From Amycolatopsis bullii (lineage in GTDB: Bacteria > Actinomycetota > Actinomycetes > Mycobacteriales > Pseudonocardiaceae): a stretch of 64,000 nt of DNA. Under the pieces are notes generated by a model that made no database searches, was not told the origin of the DNA, and saw nothing but the letters and a program-made list of their open reading frames with translations. Position 1 is the first letter of the stretch. Each line of letters begins with the position of its first letter. Below, piece by piece: positions 24,480 through 32,065 of the stretch. The stretch covers positions 1 through 64,000 of the forward strand of contig NZ_BNAW01000045.1 in the NCBI RefSeq assembly GCF_014654205.1, in the 5' to 3' direction. The position numbers and the translations under genes were made by a program.

Positions 24480-25519
24480 CGTTCGGGCAGCTGCGGCTGG
24501 ACGGCGTCTCGCGCAGCTTCGGCACCGCGAACGCCCTGCGTGGCCTCGACCTCGCCATCACGCGCGGCGAGTTCGTGGCCCTGCTCGGCCCGTCCGGCTG
24601 CGGCAAGTCGACAGCGCTGAACTGCCTGGCCGGCCTGCTGCCCCTGACGGCGGGCAGCATCTGGCTCGACGACACCCGCATCGACGGGCAGCCGCCGGAG
24701 CAGCGCGGGTTCGGGATGGTGTTCCAGAACTACGCGCTGTTCCCGCACCTGTCCGTCCGCGCCAACGTCGGCTTCGGCCTCAAGATGCGCAAGGTCGGCC
24801 GCGCCGAGGCCCGCCGGCGCGTCGACGAAGCGCTCCGCCTGGTGCAGCTCACCGAGCACGCGGCGAAGTTCCCCGCGCAGCTCTCCGGTGGGCAGCAGCA
24901 GCGCGTCGCCATCGCCCGCGCCGTGGTCCTGGAGCCGCCGGTCGTCCTGATGGACGAGCCGCTGTCCAACCTGGACGCCAAGCTCCGGCTCGAGATGCGG
25001 ATGGAGATCCGCCGCCTCCACCAGACGCTCGGCCTGACCACGGTGTACGTCACCCACGACCAGGAGGAGGCCCTGTCACTGGCCGACCGCCTGGTGGTGC
25101 TGCGCGAGGGCTCGGTGCAGCAAATCGGCACGCCGGAGGAGGTCTACGCCCAGCCGGTGAACAGTTATGTCGCCTCCTTCATGGGCTACCGCAACCTCCT
25201 GGACGTGACGGTGACGTCCGCGGCGCCCTCGTCGGTCACCGTGGAGGGCGCGGGTGTCCGCCTCACCGGCCGCGGCACGCTCACGGAGGGCCCGGCGAAG
25301 GTGGCGATCCGCCCGGAGGACTTCGTCGTCGGCGACGGCACGGAGAACGCCCTCGACGTCACGGTCGAGATCGTCGAGTACCACGGCCGCGAGCTGTCCG
25401 TCTCGGCCCGGCTCGAGAGCGGTGTGCCGGTCTACTTCCGCACCGACAAGCGCCTCGCTCCGGGAGACCCGGTCAGGATCGGCGTCCCCGCCGAGCGGGT
25501 CCTGGTGTTCGCGCCATGA
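24476..25519 (+). CDS. ABC importer ATP-binding protein (PotA/UgpC-like)
   Basis: An ATPase of 347 residues. Walker A GPSGCGKST is at 38-46, the Q-loop at VFQNYALFP (82-90), the signature LSGGQ at 136-140, Walker B VVLMDEP at 156-162 and the H-loop in YVTHDQEEAL. A C-terminal TOBE domain (about 280-345) is present, as in polyamine, sugar and iron importers. Start GTG 24476 overlaps the binding-protein stop. It energises the two permeases that follow. Its stop overlaps the ATG of a 16-codon ORF leading to the first permease. Confidence 0.93.
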   Translation: MTFGQLRLDGVSRSFGTANALRGLDLAITRGEFVALLGPSGCGKSTALNCLAGLLPLTAGSIWLDDTRIDGQPPEQRGFGMVFQNYALFPHLSVRANVGFGLKMRKVGRAEARRRVDEALRLVQLTEHAAKFPAQLSGGQQQRVAIARAVVLEPPVVLMDEPLSNLDAKLRLEMRMEIRRLHQTLGLTTVYVTHDQEEALSLADRLVVLREGSVQQIGTPEEVYAQPVNSYVASFMGYRNLLDVTVTSAAPSSVTVEGAGVRLTGRGTLTEGPAKVAIRPEDFVVGDGTENALDVTVEIVEYHGRELSVSARLESGVPVYFRTDKRLAPGDPVRIGVPAERVLVFAP

Positions 25520-25566
25520 GCCCGGCGAGGATCGCTGCCGCCCGCGTCGCGGAGGTCGCGCCATGA
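25516..25566 (+). CDS. 16-residue linker ORF between ABC genes
   Basis: This ORF (ATG 25516) overlaps the ATPase stop by ATGA, and its TGA overlaps the ATG of the first permease in the same way. The predicted peptide is MSPARIAAARVAEVAP. The 43-nt gap between the two large genes is thus bridged by a frame that keeps ribosomes translating, and the permease ribosome-binding site GGAGG lies inside it. It may serve only for translational coupling. No peptide function is proposed. Confidence 0.35.
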   Translation: MSPARIAAARVAEVAP

Positions 25567-26456
25567 CCGCCGTCGCAAGCGCCCGCCCCGCGCTGCGGCA
25601 CCGCCTGGCCGAGCGCGGCATCGACCGCACCCTGCTGCTCCTGGTGCCCGGCCTGCTGGTCACTGCCTGCCTGTTCCTGTACCCCTTCCTCTACGGCCTC
25701 CAACTGTCGTTCGCGCCGCGCAAGGGCGGGATCTTCGCCAACTACGCGCGCTTCTTCGGCGACCCCTACCTGCGCAACACCATCTGGACGACGCTCGGCA
25801 TCGCCCTGCCGGCGACTTTCATCAACGTCCTCGCCAGCATCCCGATCGCGTACGTGATGCGCGGCCGCGTCCGCGGCAAGCGCCTCCTGACGACGATCCT
25901 CGTCGTGCCGATCACGCTCGGCACGGTGCTCACCGCGCAGGGCCTGATCATGTACGGCGGGCCGGCGGGCTGGCTGAACAAGGTGCTCACCGTCCTCGGC
26001 ATCACCGACCAGCCGCTGCCGCTGATCCACAACTACACCGGCGTGCTGCTGTCCCTGGTGATCACCGGCTTCCCGTTCTCCTTCCTGCTCACGTTGTCCT
26101 ACCTCTCGGGCATCGACCCCTCCCTGGAGAAGGCGGCCGCGACGCTCGGCGCCAACGGCGTCCAGCGCTTCCGGCGGATCACCCTGCCCCTGCTGGCGCC
26201 CGGCCTGGCGATCACCTTCTGCCTCTCCTTCGTCATGGCGTTCTCGGTCTTCCCGAGCGCGCAGCTCGTCGGCGACCCCGCCAACGAGACCCGCGTCATC
26301 TCGATCGCCGCCTACCACGCCGCGTTCGAGGAGTACGACTACTCGATGGGCTCGGCCGTCGCGATGCTCATGGCGGTGGTCATGCTGATCGTGATCGGCC
26401 TGGTCATGGCGTGGCGCGGCACGCTGTACCGCGGAGCGACCGGAGGCAAGGGATGA
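25563..26456 (+). CDS. ABC importer permease 1
   Basis: A membrane protein of 297 residues with six hydrophobic segments and the BPD-transporter inner-membrane domain. The EAA coupling loop is recognisable as EKAAATLGANGVQRFRRITL (about 197-216). It starts at ATG 25563, with GGAGG 7 nt upstream, and its stop overlaps permease 2 (ATGA). Together with permease 2 it forms the channel of the importer powered by the preceding ATPase. The pairing of two similar-length permeases resembles PotB/PotC-type systems. Confidence 0.9.
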   Translation: MTAVASARPALRHRLAERGIDRTLLLLVPGLLVTACLFLYPFLYGLQLSFAPRKGGIFANYARFFGDPYLRNTIWTTLGIALPATFINVLASIPIAYVMRGRVRGKRLLTTILVVPITLGTVLTAQGLIMYGGPAGWLNKVLTVLGITDQPLPLIHNYTGVLLSLVITGFPFSFLLTLSYLSGIDPSLEKAAATLGANGVQRFRRITLPLLAPGLAITFCLSFVMAFSVFPSAQLVGDPANETRVISIAAYHAAFEEYDYSMGSAVAMLMAVVMLIVIGLVMAWRGTLYRGATGGKG

Positions 26457-27280
26457 CCGGTTGGGTCGCGCGTCCCGGACGTTGGGTCGTCTGGGCCGTC
26501 GTCGTGTTCTTTTTCGTCAACCTCGCGGGCGTGGTCCTCTCGGTGGTCGTCGACTCGTTCGGCACGCAGTGGTTCGGCACCTGGCTCCCGGACGGCTTCA
26601 CCACCCACTGGTACGCCGACGCCTGGCGCGAGTTCGGCCTCTCGGACGTCCTCCTCACGACGGCGGTCGTCGCGCTCGTGGTGATCGCCGTGTCGGTGGC
26701 GGTGGGCGTTCCGGCCGCCTACGCGCTGGCCCGCCGCTCCTTCCCCGGCAAACGCCTGGTGATGCTGCTGTTCGTGCTGCCGATCCTGATCCCTCCCATC
26801 ACCTACGGCATCCCGCTGGCGACCGTGCTGTACAAGTTCCACCTGGCCGGCACCATCACCGGCGTCATCCTGGCCAACCTCGTGCCCTCGGTGCCGTTCG
26901 TGGTGCTGACGATGACGCCGTTCATCGAGCAGATCGACCCGAAGATCGAGGCCGCGGCCCGCATGTCCGGCGCGCGGACCGTCTCGGTGTTCACCCGCAT
27001 CCTCGGCCCGCTGCTGCTGCCGGGCATCCTGGCCGCGTCGATCCTGGTGCTGGTGCGCACGGTCGGCATGTTCGAGCTGACGTTCCTCACCGCCGGCCCG
27101 GACTCGACGACCCTCGTGGTGGCCCTCTACAACTCCGTGTTCGCCGCCGGCATCCGCGCCAACCAGTCCGTCGACGCCATGGCGACCATCTACACCGCTT
27201 CCATGCTCGTGCTCCTTCTCATCGCGTTGCGGTTCGTGAACCCGACCCAGCTGGTGACCCGGATCCGGGAGGAGGCCTGA
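26453..27280 (+). CDS. ABC importer permease 2
   Basis: A membrane protein of 275 residues with six hydrophobic segments. The EAA loop is EAAARMSGARTVSVFTRILG (about 167-186), a good match to the PotC/ThiP-type consensus. ATG 26453 overlaps the stop of permease 1. A longer frame back to 26411 is only the shadow of that gene. It is the last gene of the importer operon; the next gene, a MerR regulator, is separated by 113 bp and has its own promoter dyad. Confidence 0.9.
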   Translation: MTGWVARPGRWVVWAVVVFFFVNLAGVVLSVVVDSFGTQWFGTWLPDGFTTHWYADAWREFGLSDVLLTTAVVALVVIAVSVAVGVPAAYALARRSFPGKRLVMLLFVLPILIPPITYGIPLATVLYKFHLAGTITGVILANLVPSVPFVVLTMTPFIEQIDPKIEAAARMSGARTVSVFTRILGPLLLPGILAASILVLVRTVGMFELTFLTAGPDSTTLVVALYNSVFAAGIRANQSVDAMATIYTASMLVLLLIALRFVNPTQLVTRIREEA

Positions 27281-27362
27281 CCGGCTCGCTCACGTGTTCG
27301 ACTCTACCGCGAAAAGTCGAACGCATGATCGACACGATCGAGCGAACCCGCAGGTCTTGCGC

Positions 27363-27377
27363 CTCCCCCGAGGGGAG
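27363..27377. promoter_or_regulatory. MerR-type operator dyad
   Basis: CTCCCC-CGA-GGGGAG is a perfect dyad lying between a TTGCGC -35-like element (27357-27362) and a CACGCT element 6 nt before the MerR start codon. An operator inside a long promoter spacer is the classic arrangement for MerR-family autoregulation. Confidence 0.55.
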
Positions 27378-27393
27378 CTGACACGCTGGCGGC

Positions 27394-28236
27394 ATGCAGT
27401 ATTCGATCGGCGAACTCGCCCACCGGACCGGGCTGACGGTCAAGGCCGTCCGGTTCTACTCGGATCGCGGCCTCGTGCCGCCGTCCGGGCGCAACGCCGC
27501 GGGCCAGCGCCGTTATGACGACGCCGCGCTCGCCCGGCTCGACGTCATCCGGGTCCTCCGCGACCTCGGCATCGACCTCGCCACCATCCGGCGGGTGATC
27601 GACGGCGAGACCACCGTCGCGGAGGTGGCGGCCGAGCACGCCGCGGCGGTCGAGGCGCAGATCGGCGTGCTGCGCCGTCGAAGGGCGGTGCTGAACGCGG
27701 TGGCGAACCGCGGCCCGCGTCCCGAGGAGGCGTGTCTCGTGCACCAGCGCGCCGTGCTGTCCGAAGTGGAGCGACAATGCCTGATCGGCGACTTCCTCGC
27801 CGATGCCCTGGGTGATCGTCCCGAGCTGGCGGGGATCGCCCGCACCTTGACCCCGGAGCTGCCCGAGGACCCCACCGCCGAGCAGGCCGAGGCGTGGGTC
27901 GAGCTGGCCGCGCTGATGCGGGACACCGAGTTCCGCGCGAACCTGCGCCGGCTCGCGGACGGCCACGAAGGCGGGTTGCGTCGCGACCTGGCGGCCGAGG
28001 TGCGGGAGGTCGTCACCCCGGCCGTCGTGGCCGCGATCGTGCCGAAGTCCCCGGAGGCGAAGGCGATCGTCGACGGCCTGGGGCGCGATCCCGGCGAGCT
28101 CCGGGAATGGCTCGGTGTCGTCAACGATCCGCGCCGCGAGCGTTACGTGGAGCTATTGGGGGTGATCAACGGCTGGGCGGCACCGGAAAGCCTGGCTCCC
28201 GCCTTCGACTGGCTGGCCGAGGCTATGGCTGCCTGA
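27394..28236 (+). CDS. MerR-family transcriptional regulator
   Basis: A protein of 280 residues. The N-terminal MerR winged helix (about 1-70) reads YSIGELAHRTGLTVKAVRFY and is followed by the dimerisation helix (about 75-110). The long C-terminal helical domain (about 120-280) has no metal-binding cysteine cluster, so a drug, small molecule or signal peptide is a more likely ligand than a metal. There is no ribosome-binding site; the start lies 6 nt after a -10-like hexamer. The 3' end overlaps the convergent threonyl-tRNA synthetase gene by 14 nt. No target besides its own dyad is evident. Confidence 0.88.
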   Translation: MQYSIGELAHRTGLTVKAVRFYSDRGLVPPSGRNAAGQRRYDDAALARLDVIRVLRDLGIDLATIRRVIDGETTVAEVAAEHAAAVEAQIGVLRRRRAVLNAVANRGPRPEEACLVHQRAVLSEVERQCLIGDFLADALGDRPELAGIARTLTPELPEDPTAEQAEAWVELAALMRDTEFRANLRRLADGHEGGLRRDLAAEVREVVTPAVVAAIVPKSPEAKAIVDGLGRDPGELREWLGVVNDPRRERYVELLGVINGWAAPESLAPAFDWLAEAMAA

Positions 28237-29395
28237 CCGCCTTCAGGATCGAGGCCAGCGCGTCCTCCGCCGGTTGAGCGTCGAGCCGGCTCCCGTCGCG
28301 CAGCCGTACGGAAAGCAGTCCGGCGGCGACCTCCTGGGGACCGATCACGGCTTGGTACGGCACTAGGCGGCCGTCCCGGATCCGTGCGCCGAGGCTGCCG
28401 TCCACGGCGATCTCGGCCCGCAGATCGCCGCACCGGTCCAGGACGTCCTGGGCGTACGGCAGGTCGGCGGCGGACACGGGCAGCAGCCGGAGCTGCACGG
28501 GCGCCAGCCAGGCCGGGAAGGCGCCGCCGTGCACTTCGATCAGCTGGGCGACCGCGCGCTCGATGCTGCCGATGATGCTCCGGTGCACCATGACCGGCCG
28601 GTGCTTGGCCCCGTCCGCGCCGACGTACTCGAGGCCGAACTGCGCGGGCTGGTGGAAGTCGACCTGGACGGTGGACAGGGTCGATTCGCGGCCCGCGCCG
28701 TCGGCGATCTGAACGTCGATCTTCGGCCCGTAGAACGCCGCTTCGCCCTCGACGGCGTCGTACGGGAGGCCGCCGAGGACCGACCGCAGGATGGCCACGG
28801 CGTCGGCCCAGTTCCCGGGCACGTACTTCCCGCCGGGGCCGGGCAGCGAGAGCCGGTAGCGCGCCGGGCTGATGCCGAGTGCGTCGTAGGCCCGCCGGAT
28901 CAGGGCGAGCGCGGCGGCGGCCTCGGCTTCGACCTGGTCGAGGGTGCAGAAGACGTGCGCGTCGTTGAGCTGGATCGCGCGCACCCGGTTCAGCCCGCCG
29001 AGCGCGCCGGAGAGCTCGGCCCGGTACATCCCGCCGATCTCGGCGAGCCGCAGCGGCAGCTCGCGGTGGCTGCGGCCGCGCGAACGGTAGATCAGCGCGT
29101 GGTGCGGGCACAGGCTCGGCCGCAGCACGAGCTGCTCGCCGCCGACGTCCATGGGCGGGTACATGTCGTCGCGGTAGTGGGCCCAGTGCCCGGAGATCTC
29201 GTACAGCTCGCGTTTGCCCAGTACCGGCGAGTGGACGTGCCGGTACCCCGCGCGCCGTTCGAGGTCGTGGACGTACTGCTCCAGGCTGTGGCGGACGATC
29301 GCGCCGTCGGGCAGCCAGTAGGGCAGGCCGGCGCCGATCAGCGGGTCGGTGCCGAACAGGCCGAGTTCGCGGCCGAGCTTGCGGTGGTCGGGCAT
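28223..29395 (-). CDS. Threonyl-tRNA synthetase paralogue lacking TGS and editing domains
   Basis: A class II aminoacyl-tRNA synthetase core of 390 residues; bacterial ThrRS is about 640-690. It begins directly at the catalytic domain. The three zinc ligands that select threonine are all present: Cys96 in RPSLCPHH, His147 in NDAHVFC and His271 in VMVHRSIIGSIER. Motif 2 and motif 3 regions are intact, and an anticodon-binding domain follows (about 290-390). The N-terminal TGS and editing domains are missing, so mis-charged Ser-tRNA could not be cleared by this protein. ATG 29395 follows GGGAG. A Thr-rich leader peptide and a terminator hairpin precede it, so expression is probably induced by low Thr-tRNA charging. 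It may be a stress or resistance copy. Confidence 0.88.
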   Translation of the reverse strand: MPDHRKLGRELGLFGTDPLIGAGLPYWLPDGAIVRHSLEQYVHDLERRAGYRHVHSPVLGKRELYEISGHWAHYRDDMYPPMDVGGEQLVLRPSLCPHHALIYRSRGRSHRELPLRLAEIGGMYRAELSGALGGLNRVRAIQLNDAHVFCTLDQVEAEAAAALALIRRAYDALGISPARYRLSLPGPGGKYVPGNWADAVAILRSVLGGLPYDAVEGEAAFYGPKIDVQIADGAGRESTLSTVQVDFHQPAQFGLEYVGADGAKHRPVMVHRSIIGSIERAVAQLIEVHGGAFPAWLAPVQLRLLPVSAADLPYAQDVLDRCGDLRAEIAVDGSLGARIRDGRLVPYQAVIGPQEVAAGLLSVRLRDGSRLDAQPAEDALASILKAVRQP

Positions 29396-29439
29396 GGTGG
29401 ACTCCCTCGTGGACGGCGAGGCGGGAGACCACAAGACGA

Positions 29440-29465
29440 AAGCCCGGGGCAACCGCCCCGGGCTT
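29440..29465 (-). terminator. Attenuator terminator hairpin, thrS-like leader
   Basis: The arms AAGCCCGGGGC and GCCCCGGGCTT (11 bp, GGTT loop) are followed on the minus strand by TCGTCTTGT. The hairpin lies between the leader-peptide stop (29478) and the synthetase start (29395). The leader segment GTCCCGG (29492-29486) can pair with CCGGGGC in the 5' arm, giving an alternative antiterminator. Confidence 0.7.
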
Positions 29466-29477
29466 CGTGAGCATGCT

Positions 29478-29528
29478 TCAGCGCGCCGGGACACTCCTCG
29501 GCGTCGTCGTCTGTGCTGCGCGCTTCAT
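29478..29528 (-). CDS. Threonine-rich leader peptide of thrS-like gene
   Basis: A 16-residue peptide, MKRAAQTTTPRSVPAR, with three consecutive ACG threonine codons (29510-29502), ends 12 nt before the attenuator hairpin. There is no ribosome-binding site. TACCGT lies 7 nt upstream of the ATG as a -10-type element, so the transcript is probably leaderless. Ribosome stalling at the Thr codons when charged tRNA-Thr is scarce would favour antitermination into the synthetase gene. The arrangement is visible in the sequence; the mechanism is inferred from classical attenuators. Confidence 0.75.
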   Translation of the reverse strand: MKRAAQTTTPRSVPAR

Positions 29529-29561
29529 GGGATCGACGGTAGCAGCGGCCGCCAACCGTTT

Positions 29562-30029
29562 TCAGGAGCCGAGGAACAGCTCCAGCTGCTCGACGACGAA
29601 CGCGTGGTCGTCGGCCTGCGGGAGCCCGGACACACCGACCGTGCCGACCGGCCCGACGCCGCGGACCAGCACCGGGAAGACGCCGCCGTGGGCCGCGTAG
29701 CGGTCCGGGTCGAGGCGGGAGTCCTCCTCGAACGAGCCGCCCGTGGCGCGGAACTGCGTCCCGATCAGGAAGGAGCTGTGCCCGTAGCGGTCGACGACGC
29801 GGCTCTTGCGGTCGATCCAGGCGTCGTTGTCGGCCGACGTCCCGGGCAGCGCGGCGTGGAAGAGCCGCTGGCCGTTGCGCCGGACCGAGATCGTCACCGG
29901 CAGCCGGCGGTCACGGGCGGCCGCCAGCAGGTGCTGGCCGAGGGCGAGGGCGGTCTCGTTGTCGAACCGGGTGAACTGGAGGCGTTCCTCCTGCTCGGCG
30001 AGCTGGGCGAGGCGGTCGGCTTCGGTCAT
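29562..30029 (-). CDS. UPF0303 / heme-degrading-domain-like protein
   Basis: A single-domain protein of 155 residues matching the UPF0303 family (GlcG/HbpS-like fold), with the conserved stretches LPVTISVRRNGQRLFHAALP and GSFEEDSRLDPDRYAAHGG and a closing GPVGTVGVSGLPQADDH. The annotated heme-degrading link is by fold similarity; no biochemical role is certain. ATG 30029 has TTTAAT exactly 6 nt upstream and no ribosome-binding site, indicating a leaderless mRNA. It lies upstream of the thrS-like leader on the same strand, with 33 bp between. Confidence 0.82.
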   Translation of the reverse strand: MTEADRLAQLAEQEERLQFTRFDNETALALGQHLLAAARDRRLPVTISVRRNGQRLFHAALPGTSADNDAWIDRKSRVVDRYGHSSFLIGTQFRATGGSFEEDSRLDPDRYAAHGGVFPVLVRGVGPVGTVGVSGLPQADDHAFVVEQLELFLGS

Positions 30030-30035
30030 GCAGGC

Positions 30036-30053
30036 ATTAAATCAACACTGTTG
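30036..30053 (-). promoter_or_regulatory. Promoter and palindrome of UPF0303 gene
   Basis: The -10-like TTTAAT (30041-30036) is overlapped closely by the perfect palindrome CAACA-C-TGTTG (30043-30053). A repressor bound there would cover the core promoter. No regulator gene is adjacent. Confidence 0.4.
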
Positions 30054-30115
30054 TGTAATCACCAGTGATGAACTGGACGACCACGGCGTCCGTACAACAG
30101 GCGAGGAGGTGAGGC

Positions 30116-32065
30116 ATGGGCCGGATCCGGCGTCGCACGGTGCTGGGCGGCGCGGCCGCGGTCACGGCCGCCGGTGCGCTGTCCGCCGCCTGCGCCCCGG
30201 CGCCGCGCAAGGGCACTGTCGACGACGTCCGCCACGTCGTCGTCCTCATGCAGGAGAACCGGTCGTTCGACCACTACTACGGCACCATGGCCGGTGTCCG
30301 CGGCTTCGGCGACCGCGCGGCCCTGCGTGACGTCTTCCGCCAGCGCGGCGACAAGGGCGGCCCGGTGCTGCCGTTCCGGATCGACACGTCCGTTGTGGAC
30401 GGTCAAGATCTCGGCGAGCTGCCGCACGACTGGAACAGCACGCACCGCGCGTGGAACGGCGGCGGCTACGACCGCTGGACGGCGGCGAAGAGCCCGATGA
30501 CCATGGGGTACTTCACCGGCGACGACATCCCGTTCCAGCACGCGCTGGCCGCCGCCTTCACCCTCTGCGACCACTACTTCTGCTCGATCCAGGGCCCGAC
30601 GCACCCGAACCGGCTCTACCACTGGACCGGCACCATCGACCCGGACGGCCTCGCCGGCGGCCCCGCGACGCACAACGCGCCGGACTACGAACCCTCCTTC
30701 CGCTGGACGACCTACCCCGAACGGCTCGAGGCCGCGGGCATCTCGTGGCGGATCTACGCCAACGACGAGGAGCGCGGCGTCCCCGAGCACTTCGTCGGCG
30801 ACTACGGCGACAACCCGCTCTGGCTGTTCCAGAGCTTCCACGACGCGCTGTACTCGATGGACCCGGTCAAGCGACGGCTGGCCGAACGCGGGAACCTGCG
30901 CAAGCAGCTCAAGCCCGACTCGGGGAAGGGGAAGGACCTCGACCACGTGCTGGCCGAGTTCATCGCCGACTGCGCGGCCGGCACGCTGCCCGCGGTCTCC
31001 TGGGTGGTGGCCCCGTACGGCTACTGCGAGCACCCGGCGGCGCGTCCGGTCGACGGCGCCGCGTACGTCCAGCGCATGCTGAAGGCGTTGTGGGACAAGC
31101 CGGACCTGTGGGAGTCGACCGTCGTCTTCATCAACTACGACGAGAACGACGGCTTCTTCGACCACGTCGTCCCGCCGACGCCGCCACCCGGCACCCCCGG
31201 CGAATACCTGCCCGGGAACCGGCCGGAGAAGGGTGAGCCGTCCGGGCCGCCCCTCCCGATCGGGCTGGGCCCGCGGGTGCCGATGACCGTCGTCTCGCCG
31301 TGGAGCCGCGGCGGCTGGGTGAACTCGCAGGTCTTCGACCACACGTCGGTGCTGCGGTTCCTGGAGACCTGGACCGGCGTGCGCGAGCCGAACATCTCGG
31401 CTTGGCGCCGGGCCATCTGCGGCGACCTGACCAGCTGTTTCGACTTCCGCACGCCCGACACGACCATCCCGCTGCTGCCCGACGCGAACGCGTTGCGCGC
31501 CGAAGCCGACCGCACGCAGCGACGGCTCCCGAAGCCCGGGCTGGGTCCGGCCGCGCTGGTTCAGGACCCCGGCACGGCGAAGGCGCGCCCGCTGCCGTAC
31601 CAGCCGGTCGCCTGGGTCACGGCCGATCCGCAGGCCTTGCACCTGCACCTGGCCAACCACGGAACGCAGGCGCTGCAGCTGGCCGCGTACGCCTACCACG
31701 CGGGCGGGGCGTCACAACGCTTCGACGTCGGCCCGAAGGGCGAGCTCACCGGCGAAGTCGCGCACGGCGGGACGTACGACGTCGCCATCCACGGCCCGAA
31801 CGGCTTCGTCGTCGAGGCTTCGGGCGGCCTCGACCTCGACGCGGCCGTCACCTACACCGGCACGCCCGCGCTGCGGGTCACGGTGACCAACCGCGGGCCG
31901 TCACCGGTCACGCTGAACGACGTCACCCTCCCGCCCGGCGGCGCCCACGACTTCCCGGTGCCGACCAGCAACGGCTGGTACGACGTCACGTTCGAGACGC
32001 CGGGATGGCGCCGCCGGTTCGCCGGTCACCTGGAGGACGGCCGCCCGTCGCGGACCGGGCCCTGA
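30116..32065 (+). CDS. Tat-exported phosphocholine-specific phospholipase C
   Basis: A secreted phosphoesterase of 649 residues that would cleave phosphatidylcholine or related lipids outside the cell. The N-terminus has a twin-arginine signal (RIRRRTVLGG, residues 3-12) followed by a possible lipobox LSAAC with Cys26, so it may be a Tat lipoprotein. The catalytic domain begins with VVVLMQENRSFDHYYG (41-56), the hallmark of this acid-phosphatase-like PLC family, and includes FINYDENDGFFDHV. Two small beta domains (about 480-645) at the C-terminus are typical of Pseudomonas-type PLCs. The last 40 nt overlap the convergent amidohydrolase gene. Confidence 0.9.
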   Translation: MGRIRRRTVLGGAAAVTAAGALSAACAPAPRKGTVDDVRHVVVLMQENRSFDHYYGTMAGVRGFGDRAALRDVFRQRGDKGGPVLPFRIDTSVVDGQDLGELPHDWNSTHRAWNGGGYDRWTAAKSPMTMGYFTGDDIPFQHALAAAFTLCDHYFCSIQGPTHPNRLYHWTGTIDPDGLAGGPATHNAPDYEPSFRWTTYPERLEAAGISWRIYANDEERGVPEHFVGDYGDNPLWLFQSFHDALYSMDPVKRRLAERGNLRKQLKPDSGKGKDLDHVLAEFIADCAAGTLPAVSWVVAPYGYCEHPAARPVDGAAYVQRMLKALWDKPDLWESTVVFINYDENDGFFDHVVPPTPPPGTPGEYLPGNRPEKGEPSGPPLPIGLGPRVPMTVVSPWSRGGWVNSQVFDHTSVLRFLETWTGVREPNISAWRRAICGDLTSCFDFRTPDTTIPLLPDANALRAEADRTQRRLPKPGLGPAALVQDPGTAKARPLPYQPVAWVTADPQALHLHLANHGTQALQLAAYAYHAGGASQRFDVGPKGELTGEVAHGGTYDVAIHGPNGFVVEASGGLDLDAAVTYTGTPALRVTVTNRGPSPVTLNDVTLPPGGAHDFPVPTSNGWYDVTFETPGWRRRFAGHLEDGRPSRTGP

